NCBI GenBank assembly: GCA_003222935.1
Contig: QHXL01000229.1
Coordinates: 1-5,392, forward strand
Direction: 5' to 3'
From: Acidobacteriota bacterium
Lineage (GTDB): Bacteria; Acidobacteriota; Blastocatellia; Pyrinomonadales; Pyrinomonadaceae
DNA: 5,392 nucleotides
The position numbers and the translations under genes were made by a program. This document shows positions 5,387-5,392 of the stretch, piece by piece. Position 1 is the first letter of the stretch; each line of letters starts with the position of its first letter. Under the pieces are notes generated by a model. The model was not told the DNA's origin. It saw only the letters and a list, made by a program, of their open reading frames with translations, and made no database searches.

Positions 5387-5392
5387 CTCTTT

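Noticed and set aside
1..5392. Mobile element, defence system, tRNA or rRNA
   Set aside because: There is no transposase, integrase, toxin-antitoxin or nuclease motif in any frame, no target-site duplications around the repeat block that I could see, and no RNA gene structure.

Overview
The window reads as a short stretch of chromosome from a mid-GC, Gram-negative-type bacterium. The style of the FtsK and glycerate kinase proteins, the TTG starts and the interspersed CTCTGTG/CACAGAG repeats suggest an Acidobacteriota-like genome, possibly Blastocatellia. That assignment is impressionistic and no marker here proves it. All four genes lie on the minus strand, so transcription runs from right to left.

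From right to left: (1) a full-length FtsK/SpoIIIE-type DNA translocase (5386-2879) with an N-terminal membrane domain, linker, RecA-like motor and C-terminal gamma winged helix; (2) a 214-bp spacer with two close DnaA-box-like 9-mers (2797-2817); (3) a type II glycerate kinase (GckA/TtuD-like, DUF4147 plus MOFRL) at 2664-1397, split by a -1 frame change near 2309-2345 and therefore annotated as a pseudogene or possible sequencing error; (4) a 654-bp gene-free stretch (1396-743) rich in repeats: a CACAGAG-family fragment, a 60-bp unit in three full tandem copies plus a partial fourth, an inverted diverged copy of part of that unit, and an imperfect CTCTGTG/CACAGAG hairpin, ending at a good sigma70-type promoter (TTGACT-17-TATAAG); (5) an Arg-type cysteine dioxygenase (742-167, TTG start); and (6) 14 nt downstream, the N-terminus of a ModA-like molybdate-binding lipoprotein that runs off the left edge.

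Cysteine dioxygenase and ModA look like one transcription unit driven by the promoter at 810-838. A plausible but unproven link is sulfur oxidation: the dioxygenase makes cysteine sulfinate, whose breakdown yields sulfite, and bacterial sulfite oxidation uses a molybdenum enzyme. FtsK is housekeeping (chromosome segregation at division). Glycerate kinase would feed glycerate into glycolysis if functional.

No convincing undescribed multi-gene system is visible. The least explained part is the repeat-rich spacer at 860-1391. No tRNA, rRNA, CRISPR array, transposase or integrase was seen.
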